64,000 nucleotides of DNA from Murimonas intestini (GCA_003148945.1 QGGY01000014.1:95584-159583); one strand, 5' to 3'; shown: positions 42,771 through 53,288, numbered from the stretch's first letter. The notes: a model not told the origin generated them from the sequence alone. Program-made: numbers and translations.

Positions 42771-43640
42771 ATGAGTGATTATTTAATAACTACTGATAAT
42801 ATGACAGATCTGCCGGATTCCTATTTCCAGGAGCATGGTCTGGGCGTTATGTCCCTGACTTATATGATAGATGGGAAAACATACAGTAAAAAGAATGAAC
42901 TTCCATATAAGGAGTTCTACGCTAAAATGAGGGCAGGCTCTATGCCTACTACATCTCAGGTTAATCCTGATGAGGCGAAGGAAGAACTGAAGGTCTTTCT
43001 GGAAAGGACGAACCGCCTTATTCATATAGCTTTCTCCAGCGGACTTTCAGGCAGCTATAACAGTGCAAGGATAGCAGCTGAGGAGCTTATGGAGGAGAAT
43101 CCAGATGTTAAGATCACAGTTATCGATTCACTGTGCGCGTCCCTTGGAGAAGGCCTGCTTGTACATAAGGCTGTCATGCTGAAGGAGCAGGGGATGGAAT
43201 ATGATGAACTTGTCAGCTGGATAGAAAATAATAAGCTGCATATGGTCCATAATTTTACCGTGGATGATTTGTTTCATCTTTACAGGGGCGGCCGTGTTTC
43301 AAAAGCCGCAGCCATTCTGGGAACTATGGTGAACCTCAAACCTGTACTCCATGTGGATGATGAAGGTCACCTTGTCCCTGTATCCAAGGTAAGAGGGAGG
43401 AAGAAGTCTATAGCTGCCCTTGTAGAATCCATGGAAAAGCAGATCGGAAGCTACAGGGACAAGAATGATATTGTATTCATCAGCCATGGAGACTGCCTGG
43501 AAGATGCGGAGTATCTGAGGGATATGATCAGGGAAAAGCTGGGGATCCAGGAATTCCTTATTAACCCGGTAGGGCCTACTATCGGAGCCCATTCAGGACC
43601 CGGTACCCTGGCGCTTTTCTATATGGGTGATGTGAGATAA
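42771..43640 (+). CDS. DegV-family fatty-acid-binding protein
   Basis: About 289 residues. The DegV fold is recognised from ITTDNMTDLP at the N-terminus, MPTTSQVNPDE, HIAFSSGLSGSYNSA and the C-terminal GPTIGAHSGPGTLALFY. Members (FakB type) bind a fatty acid and present it to the kinase FakA. The ATG at 42771 follows GGGAGG; an in-frame ATG at 42735 has no site. The kinase partner is not in the window. Confidence 0.93.
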   Translation: MSDYLITTDNMTDLPDSYFQEHGLGVMSLTYMIDGKTYSKKNELPYKEFYAKMRAGSMPTTSQVNPDEAKEELKVFLERTNRLIHIAFSSGLSGSYNSARIAAEELMEENPDVKITVIDSLCASLGEGLLVHKAVMLKEQGMEYDELVSWIENNKLHMVHNFTVDDLFHLYRGGRVSKAAAILGTMVNLKPVLHVDDEGHLVPVSKVRGRKKSIAALVESMEKQIGSYRDKNDIVFISHGDCLEDAEYLRDMIREKLGIQEFLINPVGPTIGAHSGPGTLALFYMGDVR

Positions 43641-43650
43641 GGGAGCATCG

Positions 43651-45009
43651 ATGACAAATGATATGACAAAGGGGAATCCGCTTAAGCTGATCATCATGTT
43701 TACGATTCCCGTTCTTATCGGAAATATTTTTCAGAATTTCTATAATATCGTTGACTCGATCATTGTAGGACAGTTTTTAGGCGTGGATGCGCTGGCAGCT
43801 GTAGGGACGACCGGTTCCATTAACTTTCTGGTGATCGGCTGGGTGAGCGGCATGACCAGCGGGTTTGCCATACTGATAGCGCAGAGCTTTGGCGCAGGCG
43901 ATCACAAACGTCTGCGTCATTATGTGGCTATGTCCATTTATCTCTGTGCGGCCATGGCGGCAGTTATGACCGCAGGCCTGCTTATTGCAAATGAACCGGT
44001 CCTCAGGCTTATGAATACACCTGATAATATTTTTGGAGATACGCGCAGCTATATTGCCATTATCTATGCAGGGCTGCCTGTAACTATCATGTACAATATG
44101 CTGGCGGGTACTGCCAGGTCTCTGGGGGACAGTAAGACGCCGCTGTATTTCCTGATACTCTCCTCGCTGCTCAATATCGGCCTGGATCTGCTTTTTGTAG
44201 CAGTGCTACCCATGGGAGTGGCCGGAGCCGCCTATGCTACAGTTCTGGCACAGGGTGTATCTGCAGTACTCTGCTTCTTTTATGTGCGCAGGCATTTTGA
44301 GATTCTGCATTTTAGCAGGGAGGATGCCAGATTTAACGGAAGGAGCGCCTGGAGGCTTATGGTTATGGGGATACCCATGGCGCTTCAGTTTTCCATAACA
44401 GGTCTTGGCACAATGATCGTGCAGGCTTCCTTAAATCTGCTGGGGTCTGCTTATATTGCAGCGTTCGCAGCCGCTATTAAGGTGCAGAATATTATAGTCC
44501 AGGTATTTCCGTCCCTGGGAGTCACCATGGCTACCTTTGCAGGACAGAATGCGGGCGCAGGAAAGATAAAGCGGATCAGGAAAGGGATGAGGCAGGCATT
44601 CTTTATTGTGCTGGGCGGCAGCGCAGTCTGTGCACTGATCGTTTACTTCCTGGGAGATTCCATGGTTACCATGTTTGTGAAAGATCCAACCGGGGAAATA
44701 AGATCCATAGCCAGGCAGATGTTCCGCATCAGTATGTGGTTTTATCCATTTTTGGGGACTATCTTTCTGTTCAGAAATGTGCTGCAGGGGCTGGGAGATG
44801 GTTTTGTGCCTATGCTGGGAGGAGTTTTTGAACTGTTCGCCAGATGGCTGGCTATAGTGCTGCTGGCTGCGCCCCTGGGATATGTGGGAATCTGTCTGAC
44901 CGATCCCTGTGCCTGGGTATCGGCCCTGATTCCTTTGATTCCTGTCTATTTTGTCAGGATGAAGAGGCTGATGAGATGGGAACAAGAGAAGATGGTGGCA
45001 GCGGAGTGA
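43651..45009 (+). CDS. MATE-family efflux transporter
   Basis: A 452-residue membrane protein with about twelve hydrophobic segments in two homologous halves. It starts GNPLKLIIMFTIPVLIGNIFQ and has the MATE-typical QNFYNIVDSIIVGQFLG and FAGQNAGAGK. It exports drugs or metabolites by Na+ or H+ antiport; substrate unknown. It follows degV by 10 nt and ends 2 nt before the convergent gene. Confidence 0.93.
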   Translation: MTNDMTKGNPLKLIIMFTIPVLIGNIFQNFYNIVDSIIVGQFLGVDALAAVGTTGSINFLVIGWVSGMTSGFAILIAQSFGAGDHKRLRHYVAMSIYLCAAMAAVMTAGLLIANEPVLRLMNTPDNIFGDTRSYIAIIYAGLPVTIMYNMLAGTARSLGDSKTPLYFLILSSLLNIGLDLLFVAVLPMGVAGAAYATVLAQGVSAVLCFFYVRRHFEILHFSREDARFNGRSAWRLMVMGIPMALQFSITGLGTMIVQASLNLLGSAYIAAFAAAIKVQNIIVQVFPSLGVTMATFAGQNAGAGKIKRIRKGMRQAFFIVLGGSAVCALIVYFLGDSMVTMFVKDPTGEIRSIARQMFRISMWFYPFLGTIFLFRNVLQGLGDGFVPMLGGVFELFARWLAIVLLAAPLGYVGICLTDPCAWVSALIPLIPVYFVRMKRLMRWEQEKMVAAE

Positions 45010-45011
45010 GA

Positions 45012-45854
45012 TCAGACACAGGCAGTCCCGAAGTCTTCGTCTTCCAGAATGCCTATTGAACTGCCGATCTTACCGCCGCTTTTTAGATACTGTCTGATGT
45101 TCCGCTGAAGTGAAGTATGCCCGGGAAGTTCATCTAATGAGCTCCCGGGTTTTTTAAATACCCAGGTCATGTATTCTATGTCATCAGGCTGATCCTCGAT
45201 CAGGCGGAAGGCATTTTGAAACTTCATGATATTAGATCCTGCCCTCAGGACATGTTCCAGCCTGGGAGAAAGAAGCCACGAACTGCAGACAAACGCCTCG
45301 CTGTGGTACTGGGGAAAGAATTTCTCAAAGAAGCTTTTTGCAGCACTGACCGAGCTGCGGCAGCATTCAGGTGTCAGAGAAGCGTCTGATGGGATATGGA
45401 GGTTGATTCTGGGGTGTCCGTCAACTGTCTCCATCTCATATTCCATCTCACCGATGCGGAAATCTTCCATGGCGATGATACGGCAGGTCCAAAAATCACG
45501 GTCGAAGCCATATTCGCCAAAACTCTCTTTATGTTCTCCAACGAATCTTGAGAACATCTTAAAGGTATCTGCAAAAATCTTTTCACCGATCCCCAGATCT
45601 ATGTAATCTTCAAATGTCTTCCGGGAGGTTTCCAGCATGCAGGTGAGCATATGGAAGCCATTTTTATTTTCTTGTTCTTGAGAGAACAGTTCTCTCAGCG
45701 TACAGACTCCGTCCATCCATGTATCCCGGGAATAGAAGAGTTTTATGGCTGGAGCTGCGGCAGCCCAGTCCAGCCGTTCTGCAATTTTACATACCAGGTC
45801 AGCAGCTTCATCCGGCAGGCTGATCAGCCTGCATAATTCATTTAGTGATATCAT
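45012..45854 (-). CDS. Acyltransferase-like conserved protein
   Basis: A 280-residue soluble protein. Sequences of this type in Lachnospiraceae are commonly labelled acyltransferase domain-containing, a GNAT-like C-terminal part preceded by a helical domain. Visible features are FWTCRIIAMEDFRIGEMEYE, HIPSDASLTPE and a W-rich SSWLLSPRLEHVL block. I see no diagnostic catalytic motif and the label is from memory. It overlaps the PAP2 gene by 4 nt and is its operon partner. Confidence 0.6.
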   Translation of the reverse strand: MISLNELCRLISLPDEAADLVCKIAERLDWAAAAPAIKLFYSRDTWMDGVCTLRELFSQEQENKNGFHMLTCMLETSRKTFEDYIDLGIGEKIFADTFKMFSRFVGEHKESFGEYGFDRDFWTCRIIAMEDFRIGEMEYEMETVDGHPRINLHIPSDASLTPECCRSSVSAAKSFFEKFFPQYHSEAFVCSSWLLSPRLEHVLRAGSNIMKFQNAFRLIEDQPDDIEYMTWVFKKPGSSLDELPGHTSLQRNIRQYLKSGGKIGSSIGILEDEDFGTACV

Positions 45855-46759
45855 GAAAGCTTCTCCTTTTTGTGCCTGTTTTTAGTGAAGGCAGTGAGCA
45901 GAAACGGAAAGATAACTATGATCCACAGGACGAGAATAAAATACTGGAACATTTCTGACGGGACAGAGGCGCCCAGAAGAGCCTTAAGTCCTGTCTTGAG
46001 TAAAAGAGTGACAATAAGTCCTATTATAAATTTTACTGCCTGGAATGAAAGGGAGGCTTTCGTGTCATAGTGGATATATGTGTGTTCCAGGTACCAGCCA
46101 AGTGCAAACGCCAGACCTGCGCCCGCCGCCTTGCAGCAGTCTGCCGCGTAAGCCTCTTCGATAGTCCCGCTGCCCAGCAGAGCCAGAGAATAACAGGCAG
46201 TTGCAATAGAAAATACAGCCAGTACGATGGCTATGATGATATTTTCTTTCTTTGTATTCTTCAGGGATGCCATGAGCCTGTGAATCAGCCAGGACACAAC
46301 AAGGGCTATAAGCATGGCAGTGACAACATCTTTAGGTGTATGGACACCCAGGTACATCCTGGAAAAGCCCACAAGCAGGAACAGGACAATACATATGATC
46401 CTTCCCCAGGTTTTCTTTATATTCAGAGCCAGACCAGAGAAAAGAGTAGTGGCGCTCTGGGTATGTCCGCTGGGAAAAGAATATCCTGTGGCAGCAGGTA
46501 TGGCAGAGGGTACCGCCTTAAAGCCAGGATCAAGGACCCAGGGACGGGGGATCCTGAAGGTGATCTTCAGATTCTGCAGGATAAGTCCGGAGGTGAAAAA
46601 AGACAGGCCGATCTCGTAGGCCAGTTTTTTGTTCAGACACCAGTAGAGCAGGCAGATAATGCCCAGCACCAGAAAATCCTGGCCAAAATAAGTCATAAAC
46701 TGAAATATCTGATCCAGGAAAGGTGTCCGTATTCCTTCTAACAGTCTTAAAAAATCCAT
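45851..46759 (-). CDS. PAP2-family membrane phosphatase
   Basis: A 302-residue membrane phosphatase with six to nine hydrophobic segments. The tripartite phosphatase motif is complete: K-x6-RP in KITFRIPRPW, PSGH in FPSGHTQSATT and SR-x5-H in SRMYLGVHTPKDV. The family dephosphorylates lipid phosphates such as undecaprenyl diphosphate or phosphatidate. The N-terminal half resembles Clostridia PAP2 proteins of unknown substrate. Confidence 0.92.
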   Translation of the reverse strand: MDFLRLLEGIRTPFLDQIFQFMTYFGQDFLVLGIICLLYWCLNKKLAYEIGLSFFTSGLILQNLKITFRIPRPWVLDPGFKAVPSAIPAATGYSFPSGHTQSATTLFSGLALNIKKTWGRIICIVLFLLVGFSRMYLGVHTPKDVVTAMLIALVVSWLIHRLMASLKNTKKENIIIAIVLAVFSIATACYSLALLGSGTIEEAYAADCCKAAGAGLAFALGWYLEHTYIHYDTKASLSFQAVKFIIGLIVTLLLKTGLKALLGASVPSEMFQYFILVLWIIVIFPFLLTAFTKNRHKKEKLS

Positions 46760-46971
46760 AGTAAAAAATCTCCTTTATTAAATTTAGAATGGGCAGAAGC
46801 CTTCCGCAAACTGTGCTGCACATCTCACGGAAAGTATTTTTCAAACATGCTCCGTGTTCATTGTATCATAATTTTAATATTTTGTAACTGTTCAGTACCG
46901 TTACAGTTACATGCATATTTTTGCAGTTTTTGGAAATCCTATTTTAAATATACTAGAAAGGAACAAAGGTT

Positions 46972-48432
46972 ATGGAAGAAAAGGAAATAAAAGGCGTACA
47001 GGAGAAAGAGGACGCAGCGTCAGGGAAAATCGGCAGCAGTCTTTTTGAGAATATGCAGTATTTCCATGACAAGCTCCAGGTTGATAAAAATTTCGATATT
47101 ATTTATAAGATGACCCTGGTGGCAGATAAAAATGCGAGTATTTATTTTATGGATGGATTCGTAAAGGATACCATCATGCAGAAGCTGATGGAGTATTTCT
47201 ACTCCATAACACCGGAGGATTTGCCGGAGGACAGCCATGGGCTGTCCCATGAGAACATGCCTTATGTGGAAGTGGACCTGCTGGATGACAAAGAAGAGAT
47301 CCTGACAAATATTCTGTCGGGCGTCCTGTGCCTGTTCATAGACGGATACAGCAAATGCTTTGCCATTGACTGCAGGACATATCCCATGCGCAGTGTACAG
47401 GAGCCGGAGAAAGATAAAGTACTCAGAGGTTCCAGAGACGGCTTTGTGGAGACTGTGGTTTTCAACACGGCCCTGATCCGCAGAAGGATACGAAGCCCCA
47501 AGCTTGTGATGGAGATGCTTAAAGCCGGCAATTCATCCCAGTCTGATATTGTGCTCAGCTATATGGACGACAGGGTGGACAAGAAATTTCTGGCAGAGCT
47601 TAAAAAAAGGATTGAAAATATGAAAGTAGATGCCCTTACCATGAATCAGGAAAGCCTGGCGGAGTGTATCTACAGAAGAAAGTGGTATAATCCGTTTCCA
47701 AAATTCAAATATACAGAGCGGCCGGATGCCACAGCGGCCAGTATTCTTGAGGGAAAGATAGCAATACTGATAGATAATTCCCCGGCAGCAATGATACTTC
47801 CTGTTGGAATTTTTGATATTCTGGAGGAGGCGGATGACTTCTATTTTCCGCCTGTGACCGGAACTTATCTGAGGGTGACCAGATTCTGCATCAGTGTTAT
47901 GACATTATTCCTGACGCCTGTCTGGCTGCTGCTCATGCAGAATCCGGAATGGATACCGGGATCTCTTGAGTTTATTAAAATAAGTGATCCTGTTAATGTG
48001 CCATTGATCGCGCAGCTTCTGATCCTGGAATTTGCCATAGACGGTCTGAAGCTGGCGGCTATCAATACGCCTTCCATGCTGACAACGCCTCTGAGCGTTA
48101 TTGCAGCTCTTGTGGTGGGAGAGTTTTCAGTGAAATCCGGCTGGTTTAATTCTGAGACTATGCTTTATATGGCATTTGTGGCAATAGCCAATTATACCCA
48201 GGCCAGCTATGAACTGGGATATGCGCTGAAATTCATGCGGCTGATCATGCTGGTGCTGACAGCTATATTTGGGATTTATGGACTGATAGCAGGAGTTATT
48301 ATTTCTATGCTGTTTATTGCGCTTAATAAGACAGTCTCAGGAAAGAGCTATCTCTATCCGCTGATACCATTTTCAGGCAGGCAGCTGGCAAGAAGGCTGT
48401 TCAGGGTCAGGATCAGCCATTATTATGAGTAA
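46972..48432 (+). CDS. GerA-family spore germination protein, A subunit
   Basis: A 486-residue protein. The soluble N-terminal part (about 1-285) ends with the family block KYTERPDATAASILEGKIAILIDNSP, followed by about five membrane helices. GerA-type A subunits sit in the spore inner membrane and respond to nutrient germinants. The B and C subunits are not adjacent here, so it may work as an orphan or with subunits elsewhere. AAAGGAACAAAGG precedes the start. Confidence 0.93.
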   Translation: MEEKEIKGVQEKEDAASGKIGSSLFENMQYFHDKLQVDKNFDIIYKMTLVADKNASIYFMDGFVKDTIMQKLMEYFYSITPEDLPEDSHGLSHENMPYVEVDLLDDKEEILTNILSGVLCLFIDGYSKCFAIDCRTYPMRSVQEPEKDKVLRGSRDGFVETVVFNTALIRRRIRSPKLVMEMLKAGNSSQSDIVLSYMDDRVDKKFLAELKKRIENMKVDALTMNQESLAECIYRRKWYNPFPKFKYTERPDATAASILEGKIAILIDNSPAAMILPVGIFDILEEADDFYFPPVTGTYLRVTRFCISVMTLFLTPVWLLLMQNPEWIPGSLEFIKISDPVNVPLIAQLLILEFAIDGLKLAAINTPSMLTTPLSVIAALVVGEFSVKSGWFNSETMLYMAFVAIANYTQASYELGYALKFMRLIMLVLTAIFGIYGLIAGVIISMLFIALNKTVSGKSYLYPLIPFSGRQLARRLFRVRISHYYE

Positions 48433-48524
48433 GGAAATTAAAAATGATGTATAAAAAGGTTTTTTTGACACATATTATTCCCGAAGAGAAATCTTATAGA
48501 AACTAATAGAAAAGGAGAATCATT

Positions 48525-48917
48525 ATGAAACAGTTCAAAAAATTTATGACCGGAGCTGTACTGGCAGTATGTCTGGTGGCAGCTGCAGGATGCACAAAGA
48601 AAGATAATAACAAGGATACTTCCAAGCAGACTGAAGCTGTTACAGAGAAAAAAGAGACAACAAAAGAGACACAAAAAGAGACAACTCCGGCAGAAACAAG
48701 TTCTATGACAGAAAATATGACTGAAACAAACAATAAAGGCAATGTAAACGATGCAACAGACGGAACAAACACAGCAGGCAGCGAAGGTCTGTTGGACGAA
48801 ATCGGCGATGATATCAAAGACGGCGCCAGAGATATCAAGGATGACCTGGAAGGCGGCGGAAACGGGACAGCAGAGAACGGGGCTCCGGCAGAAGGCACGG
48901 CGGGAACAAACAGATAA
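48525..48917 (+). CDS. Small Thr/Glu/Lys-rich lipoprotein
   Basis: A 130-residue protein with a clear lipoprotein signal: lysines, a hydrophobic stretch and the lipobox VAAAGC, with the anchor cysteine near residue 25. The rest is low-complexity (threonine, glutamate, lysine, asparagine) with a short DEIGDDIKDGARDIKDDLEG segment that could be an amphipathic helix. AAAAGGAG precedes the start. No family or function recognised. Confidence 0.75.
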   Translation: MKQFKKFMTGAVLAVCLVAAAGCTKKDNNKDTSKQTEAVTEKKETTKETQKETTPAETSSMTENMTETNNKGNVNDATDGTNTAGSEGLLDEIGDDIKDGARDIKDDLEGGGNGTAENGAPAEGTAGTNR

Positions 48918-48943
48918 AACTAAAAACTGTATGGGTGATTATT

Positions 48944-48976
48944 AATGCGGCGCTGCTTAAAAGCTGGGGCCGCATT
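48944..48976 (+). terminator. Hairpin after the lipoprotein gene
   Basis: AATGCGGC (48944-48951) and GCCGCATT (48969-48976) form a stem with an inner helix, but no T-run follows. A weak terminator or mRNA 3' structure. Confidence 0.4.
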
Positions 48977-49001
48977 ATCTGCGCTTAAGCCAAATGTTAT
49001 C

Positions 49002-49030
49002 TTGCATGGAGCACTTTGTTATGCTAAACT
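49002..49030 (+). promoter_or_regulatory. Promoter of the hisA-like gene
   Basis: TTGCAT (49002-49007), 17 nt, TAAACT (49025-49030), ending about 32 nt before the start codon. Confidence 0.5.
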
Positions 49031-49062
49031 CTGTATAACTTTAAGTAATCAGGAGGTTATGC

Positions 49063-49839
49063 ATGAGATTCAGGCCTTGTATCGATATACATAATGGTAA
49101 GGTGAAACAGATCGTAGGCGGCTCACTCAGGGACAAGGGTGACAGTGCAAGGGAAAACTTTGTCTCCGGGCAGGACGGGGAGTGGTATGCCAATTTCTTT
49201 AAAAAAGATAATATCCGGGGAGGGCATATTATCCTGCTGAATCCTTCTTCCTCCCCCTATTATGAAGCCACAAGGCAGCAGGCCTTTAAGGCTCTGCGGG
49301 CATGGCCGGGAGGCTTTGGGGCAGGCGGGGGCATCACAGATAAGAACGCAGGCGAATATCTGGAAGCGGGGGCTTCCCACGTTATTGTCACCAGCTTTGT
49401 ATTTAAGGATGGACTTCTGAATTATGAAAATCTGAAAAAGATGGTCAGGGCGGCAGGAAGGGAGAGGCTGATTCTGGACCTGAGCTGCCGGTGCAGGGAC
49501 GGGCAGTATTATATTGTCACAGACAGGTGGCAGAAGTTTACAGATGTCATTTTATCCCATAAGGTCTTAGATGAGCTGGCCAAGAGCTGTGATGAGTTTT
49601 TGGTCCACGCTGTTGATGTGGAAGGAAAGGCGCAGGGGATAGAAGAAGGGCTGGCGCAGCTGCTGGGAAGCTGGGACGGATGCCCTGTCACTTATGCCGG
49701 GGGCGTGGGAAGCTATGCTGACCTGGAGACGCTGAGGAGGTGCGGCAGGAACAGGCTGGATGTGACTGTGGGAAGCGCTCTTGACCTTTATGGCGGCCCT
49801 GTGGAATACAGAGAAGTGTTAAAATTGTGTGATAAATAA
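49063..49839 (+). CDS. hisA: Phosphoribosylformimino-AICAR-ribotide isomerase, eukaryotic (HIS6) type
   Basis: A 258-residue beta-alpha barrel starting MRFRPCIDIHNGKVKQIVGG, with AGGGITDKNAGEYLEAGASHVIVTS, DLSCR near the middle and YAGGVGSYADLE. These match the fungal/plant HIS6-type isomerase rather than the usual bacterial HisA, which starts with a PAIDLKDGK-type motif. It performs the fourth step of histidine synthesis. It stands alone, with its own promoter and no other his gene nearby. Confidence 0.85.
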   Translation: MRFRPCIDIHNGKVKQIVGGSLRDKGDSARENFVSGQDGEWYANFFKKDNIRGGHIILLNPSSSPYYEATRQQAFKALRAWPGGFGAGGGITDKNAGEYLEAGASHVIVTSFVFKDGLLNYENLKKMVRAAGRERLILDLSCRCRDGQYYIVTDRWQKFTDVILSHKVLDELAKSCDEFLVHAVDVEGKAQGIEEGLAQLLGSWDGCPVTYAGGVGSYADLETLRRCGRNRLDVTVGSALDLYGGPVEYREVLKLCDK

Positions 49840-49879
49840 AACAAGCATAAATAAAATTCGAAACTTTTTATGAATTTCG

Positions 49880-49907
49880 TTGTAAAATGTTCAGGATATG
49901 GTATAAT
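49880..49907 (+). promoter_or_regulatory. Promoter of hpf
   Basis: TTGTAA (49880-49885), 16 nt, TATAAT (49902-49907), about 36 nt before the start. It could also be controlled by a stationary-phase factor, but no alternative sigma site is evident. Confidence 0.6.
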
Positions 49908-49943
49908 TGGGATATAAATTAAAGAGCAAAGGAGTTGGACATC

Positions 49944-50471
49944 ATGCCTTATACAATTAGCGGAAAAAATATTGAGGTTACAGAGGGCTTAAGAAATGCA
50001 GTAATGGACAAGCTTGGAAAACTGGAAAGATATTTTACTCCTGAAACCGAGATCATCGTTACACTCAGTGTCGAAAAAGAGCGGCAGAAGATCGAAGTCA
50101 CTATTCCGGTAAAAGGTGGTATCATCCGTTCTGAACAGGTCAGCAATGACATGTATGTTTCCATAGATCTTGTGGAAGAAGTTATAGAGAGACAGTTAAG
50201 AAAATATAAGAATAAGATTATCGACAAGCATCAGGATGGCGGAAATTTCCGCAAGGAATTTATAGACAAGGAAGTGGAGGACGACGAGGAGATCAAGATC
50301 ATCCGTACAAAACACTTTGGTATGAAGCCTATGTTCCCGGAAGACGCATGTGTACAGATGGAACTCTTAGGCCACAATTTCTTTGTATTCCGCAATGCGG
50401 AGACTGATGAAGTGAATGTAGTTTACAAGAGAAAAGGAAATACATACGGTCTGATCGAACCGGAAGTATAA
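49944..50471 (+). CDS. hpf: Ribosome hibernation promoting factor, long form
   Basis: A 175-residue protein. The N-terminal ribosome-binding domain (about 1-95) starts MPYTISGKNIEVTEGLR; after an acidic linker comes the C-terminal dimerisation domain (IIRTKHFGMKPMFPEDACVQMELLGHNFFVF, read in parts). Long-form HPF alone makes inactive 100S ribosome dimers. The ATG at 49944 follows AAAGGAG; a TTG at 49935 is closer to the site and unlikely. secA follows, a common neighbour in Bacillota. Confidence 0.95.
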   Translation: MPYTISGKNIEVTEGLRNAVMDKLGKLERYFTPETEIIVTLSVEKERQKIEVTIPVKGGIIRSEQVSNDMYVSIDLVEEVIERQLRKYKNKIIDKHQDGGNFRKEFIDKEVEDDEEIKIIRTKHFGMKPMFPEDACVQMELLGHNFFVFRNAETDEVNVVYKRKGNTYGLIEPEV

Positions 50472-50591
50472 AAACACATTATTTTAATAATAGTAAGTAT
50501 ATGGACCTGCCAGACGGCAGGTCCAATTATTATTTGCGGTTCTGCAAATACAGATTCTAATTTCGTTAAACATAAGTTCACAAAAAATTTA

Positions 50592-50620
50592 TTGTCTAAC
50601 TGTCCCTAAAGTGTTAGAAT
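50592..50620 (+). promoter_or_regulatory. Promoter of secA
   Basis: TTGTCT (50592-50597), 17 nt, TAGAAT (50615-50620), about 68 nt before the secA start codon. Confidence 0.55.
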
Positions 50621-50687
50621 ATAGGGGTGTTTATTAAGACTGGGGTAAAATGGATACCCTTATGTTGGAAAGTATAGGAGAATAATA

Positions 50688-53258
50688 ATGAAACTGATTG
50701 AAAAAGTATTCGGGACTCACAGTGACAGGGAACTGAAATTGATCAATCCCATCGTGGATAAGATAGAAGCTTTGAGGCCGTCCATGCAGGCATTATCAGA
50801 TGAAGAGCTGCGCGGCAAGACGAAGGAATTCAAAAAAAGGCTTGCTGAGGGTGAGACTTTGGACGATCTCCTGCCGGAAGCTTTTGCAACGGTCAGAGAA
50901 GCCGGCAAGCGTGTACTTAATATGGAGCATTACCGTGTACAGCTGGTGGGCGGTGTGATCCTGCACCAGGGACGTATTGCAGAGATGAGGACTGGTGAAG
51001 GTAAGACACTTGTGTCTACTCTTCCGGCTTATTTAAATGCCCTGGAAGGCAAAGGCGTGCATATCGTAACGGTCAATGACTATCTGGCCAGCCGTGACGC
51101 TGAGTGGATGGGAAAGATACATGAATTTTTGGGCCTTACAGTAGGATGTGTACTGAATCCTATGAAAAACGACGAGAGACGGGCAGCCTACGCCTGTGAT
51201 ATTACCTATGTTACCAACAACGAGCTGGGATTTGATTACCTGAGAGATAACATGGTAATTTATAAAGAGCAGCTTGTTCAAAGGGATCTTCATTATGCCA
51301 TCATCGATGAGGTCGACTCTGTATTGATCGATGAGGCAAGAACACCTCTTATTATTTCAGGACAGAGCGGAAAATCGACAAAACTCTATGAAGTCTGTGA
51401 TATCCTGGCAAGGCAGCTGGAAAGAGGTGAAGCCAGCGGTGAGGTCACCAAGATGTCTGCCATCATGGGTGAGGAGATCACGGAGACAGGTGATTTTGTT
51501 GTAAATGAAAAAGATAAAGTAGTGAACCTGACTGAGCAGGGTATTAAGAAGGTGGAGGAATTCTTCCATATCGAAAACCTGGCTGATCCGGAGAACCTGG
51601 AGATCCAGCATAATATCAATCTGGCCCTGCGGGCGCACAACCTCATGTTCCGTGACCAGGACTATGTGGTAAAAGAGGATCAGGTTCTGATCGTAGACGA
51701 ATTTACCGGGCGTATCATGCCGGGAAGAAGATATTCTGACGGCCTGCACCAGGCGATCGAGGCAAAAGAGCATGTGAAGGTGAAGAGAGAGAGCAAGACC
51801 CTGGCAACTATCACTTTCCAGAACTTCTTTAATAAATATGGGAAGAAATCTGGTATGACAGGTACAGCCCTCACAGAAGAAAAGGAATTCCGTGATATCT
51901 ACGGGATGGACGTTGTTGAGATCCCGACAAACCGCCCTGTTATCCGTAAAGATAACGAAGATGCGGTATATATGACAAAAAAAGAGAAATTCCATGCAGT
52001 TGTGGAGGAAATTGAGGCCGCACATTCAAAGGGACAGCCTGTACTTGTAGGTACCATCACCATCGAGACATCTGAACTGCTCAGCGGCATGCTAAAAAGA
52101 AAAGGAATCAAGCACCAGGTGTTAAATGCCAAGTTCCATGAGCTGGAGGCTGAGATCGTTGCACAGGCAGGACAGCACGGCGCCGTTACCATCGCTACCA
52201 ATATGGCAGGACGTGGTACAGATATTAAGCTGGACGATGCATCCAGAGAGGCCGGCGGACTGAAGATCATAGGTACAGAGCGCCATGAGTCAAGGCGTAT
52301 CGATAACCAGCTGCGCGGACGTTCAGGACGTCAGGGTGATCCGGGAGAATCCAGGTTCTATATTTCACTGGAAGATGATCTGATGCGTCTGTTCGGTTCA
52401 GAAAGACTGATGGGTGTATTTAAGTCCCTTGGTGTGGCTGAGAATGAGCAGATCGAGCATAAGATGCTCTCAAATGCCATTGAAAAAGCTCAGATGAAGA
52501 TCGAGAGCAATAACTACGGTATACGTAAGAACCTGCTGGAATATGACCAGGTAAATAACGAGCAGCGCGAGATCATTTATGCAGAGCGCCGCCGTGTGCT
52601 GGATGGCGAGAGCATGAGGGATGCTATCTACAAGATGATCACTGACATTGTAGATAATACTGTGGACATGTGTATTTCAGATGACCAGGACAAAGAAGAC
52701 TGGGATCTGAATGAACTGAATTCACTTCTTATCCCGATCATACCTCTTGAGCCGGTGAACCATGAAGGGCTTGGAAAAATAAACAAAAAGAATGAACTGA
52801 AGCAGAGCCTGAAGGAACAGGCAGTGAAGCTCTACGAAATGAAAGAAGCTGAGTTCCCGGAGCCGGAGCAGCTGCGTGAACTGGAACGCGTCATTCTGCT
52901 GAAGGTCATCGACCGCAAGTGGATGGATCACATTGATGATATGGACCAGCTCCGTCAGGGAATTGGCCTGCAGGCATATGGACAGCGTGATCCGAAGGTA
53001 GAATACAAGATGAGCGGTTATGAGATGTTTAATGCCATGACAGCCGGTATCCAGGAAGATACGCTGCGCCTTCTCTACCATGTGAGAATTGAGCAGAAGG
53101 TAGAGAGAGAAGAAGTAGCCAAGATCACTGGTACAAATAAAGATGAGACAGGACCGAAGGCTCCTGTACGCCGCGCGGCCGATAAGGTATACCCGAATGA
53201 TCCGTGTCCCTGCGGAAGCGGAAAGAAGTATAAACAGTGTTGCGGCAGAAGAGCATAG
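50688..53258 (+). CDS. secA: Preprotein translocase ATPase SecA
   Basis: An 856-residue SecA of normal length. NBD1 has Walker A TGEGKT (102-107) and the DEAD-like [19 protein letters not shown]2 has [10 protein letters not shown] and [15 protein letters not shown]. The C-terminus ends in the SEC-C zinc motif [14 protein letters not shown]. It drives secretion through SecYEG. A near-complete set of motifs makes the call certain. Confidence 0.99.
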   Translation: MKLIEKVFGTHSDRELKLINPIVDKIEALRPSMQALSDEELRGKTKEFKKRLAEGETLDDLLPEAFATVREAGKRVLNMEHYRVQLVGGVILHQGRIAEMRTGEGKTLVSTLPAYLNALEGKGVHIVTVNDYLASRDAEWMGKIHEFLGLTVGCVLNPMKNDERRAAYACDITYVTNNELGFDYLRDNMVIYKEQLVQRDLHYAIIDEVDSVLIDEARTPLIISGQSGKSTKLYEVCDILARQLERGEASGEVTKMSAIMGEEITETGDFVVNEKDKVVNLTEQGIKKVEEFFHIENLADPENLEIQHNINLALRAHNLMFRDQDYVVKEDQVLIVDEFTGRIMPGRRYSDGLHQAIEAKEHVKVKRESKTLATITFQNFFNKYGKKSGMTGTALTEEKEFRDIYGMDVVEIPTNRPVIRKDNEDAVYMTKKEKFHAVVEEIEAAHSKGQPVLVGTITIETSELLSGMLKRKGIKHQVLNAKFHELEAEIVAQAGQHGAVTIATNMAGRGTDIKLDDASREAGGLKIIGTERHESRRIDNQLRGRSGRQGDPGESRFYISLEDDLMRLFGSERLMGVFKSLGVAENEQIEHKMLSNAIEKAQMKIESNNYGIRKNLLEYDQVNNEQREIIYAERRRVLDGESMRDAIYKMITDIVDNTVDMCISDDQDKEDWDLNELNSLLIPIIPLEPVNHEGLGKINKKNELKQSLKEQAVKLYEMKEAEFPEPEQLRELERVILLKVIDRKWMDHIDDMDQLRQGIGLQAYGQRDPKVEYKMSGYEMFNAMTAGIQEDTLRLLYHVRIEQKVEREEVAKITGTNKDETGPKAPVRRAADKVYPNDPCPCGSGKKYKQCCGRRA

Positions 53259-53288
53259 GCGGAGTAACAGTTTGAGATATACTGCCAG

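Noticed and set aside
46070..46741. 223-codon frame opposite the PAP2 gene
   Set aside because: Antisense to a clear phosphatase gene with all catalytic motifs; composition is not protein-like.
51357..52025. 222-codon frame opposite secA
   Set aside because: Antisense shadow of a certain housekeeping gene.
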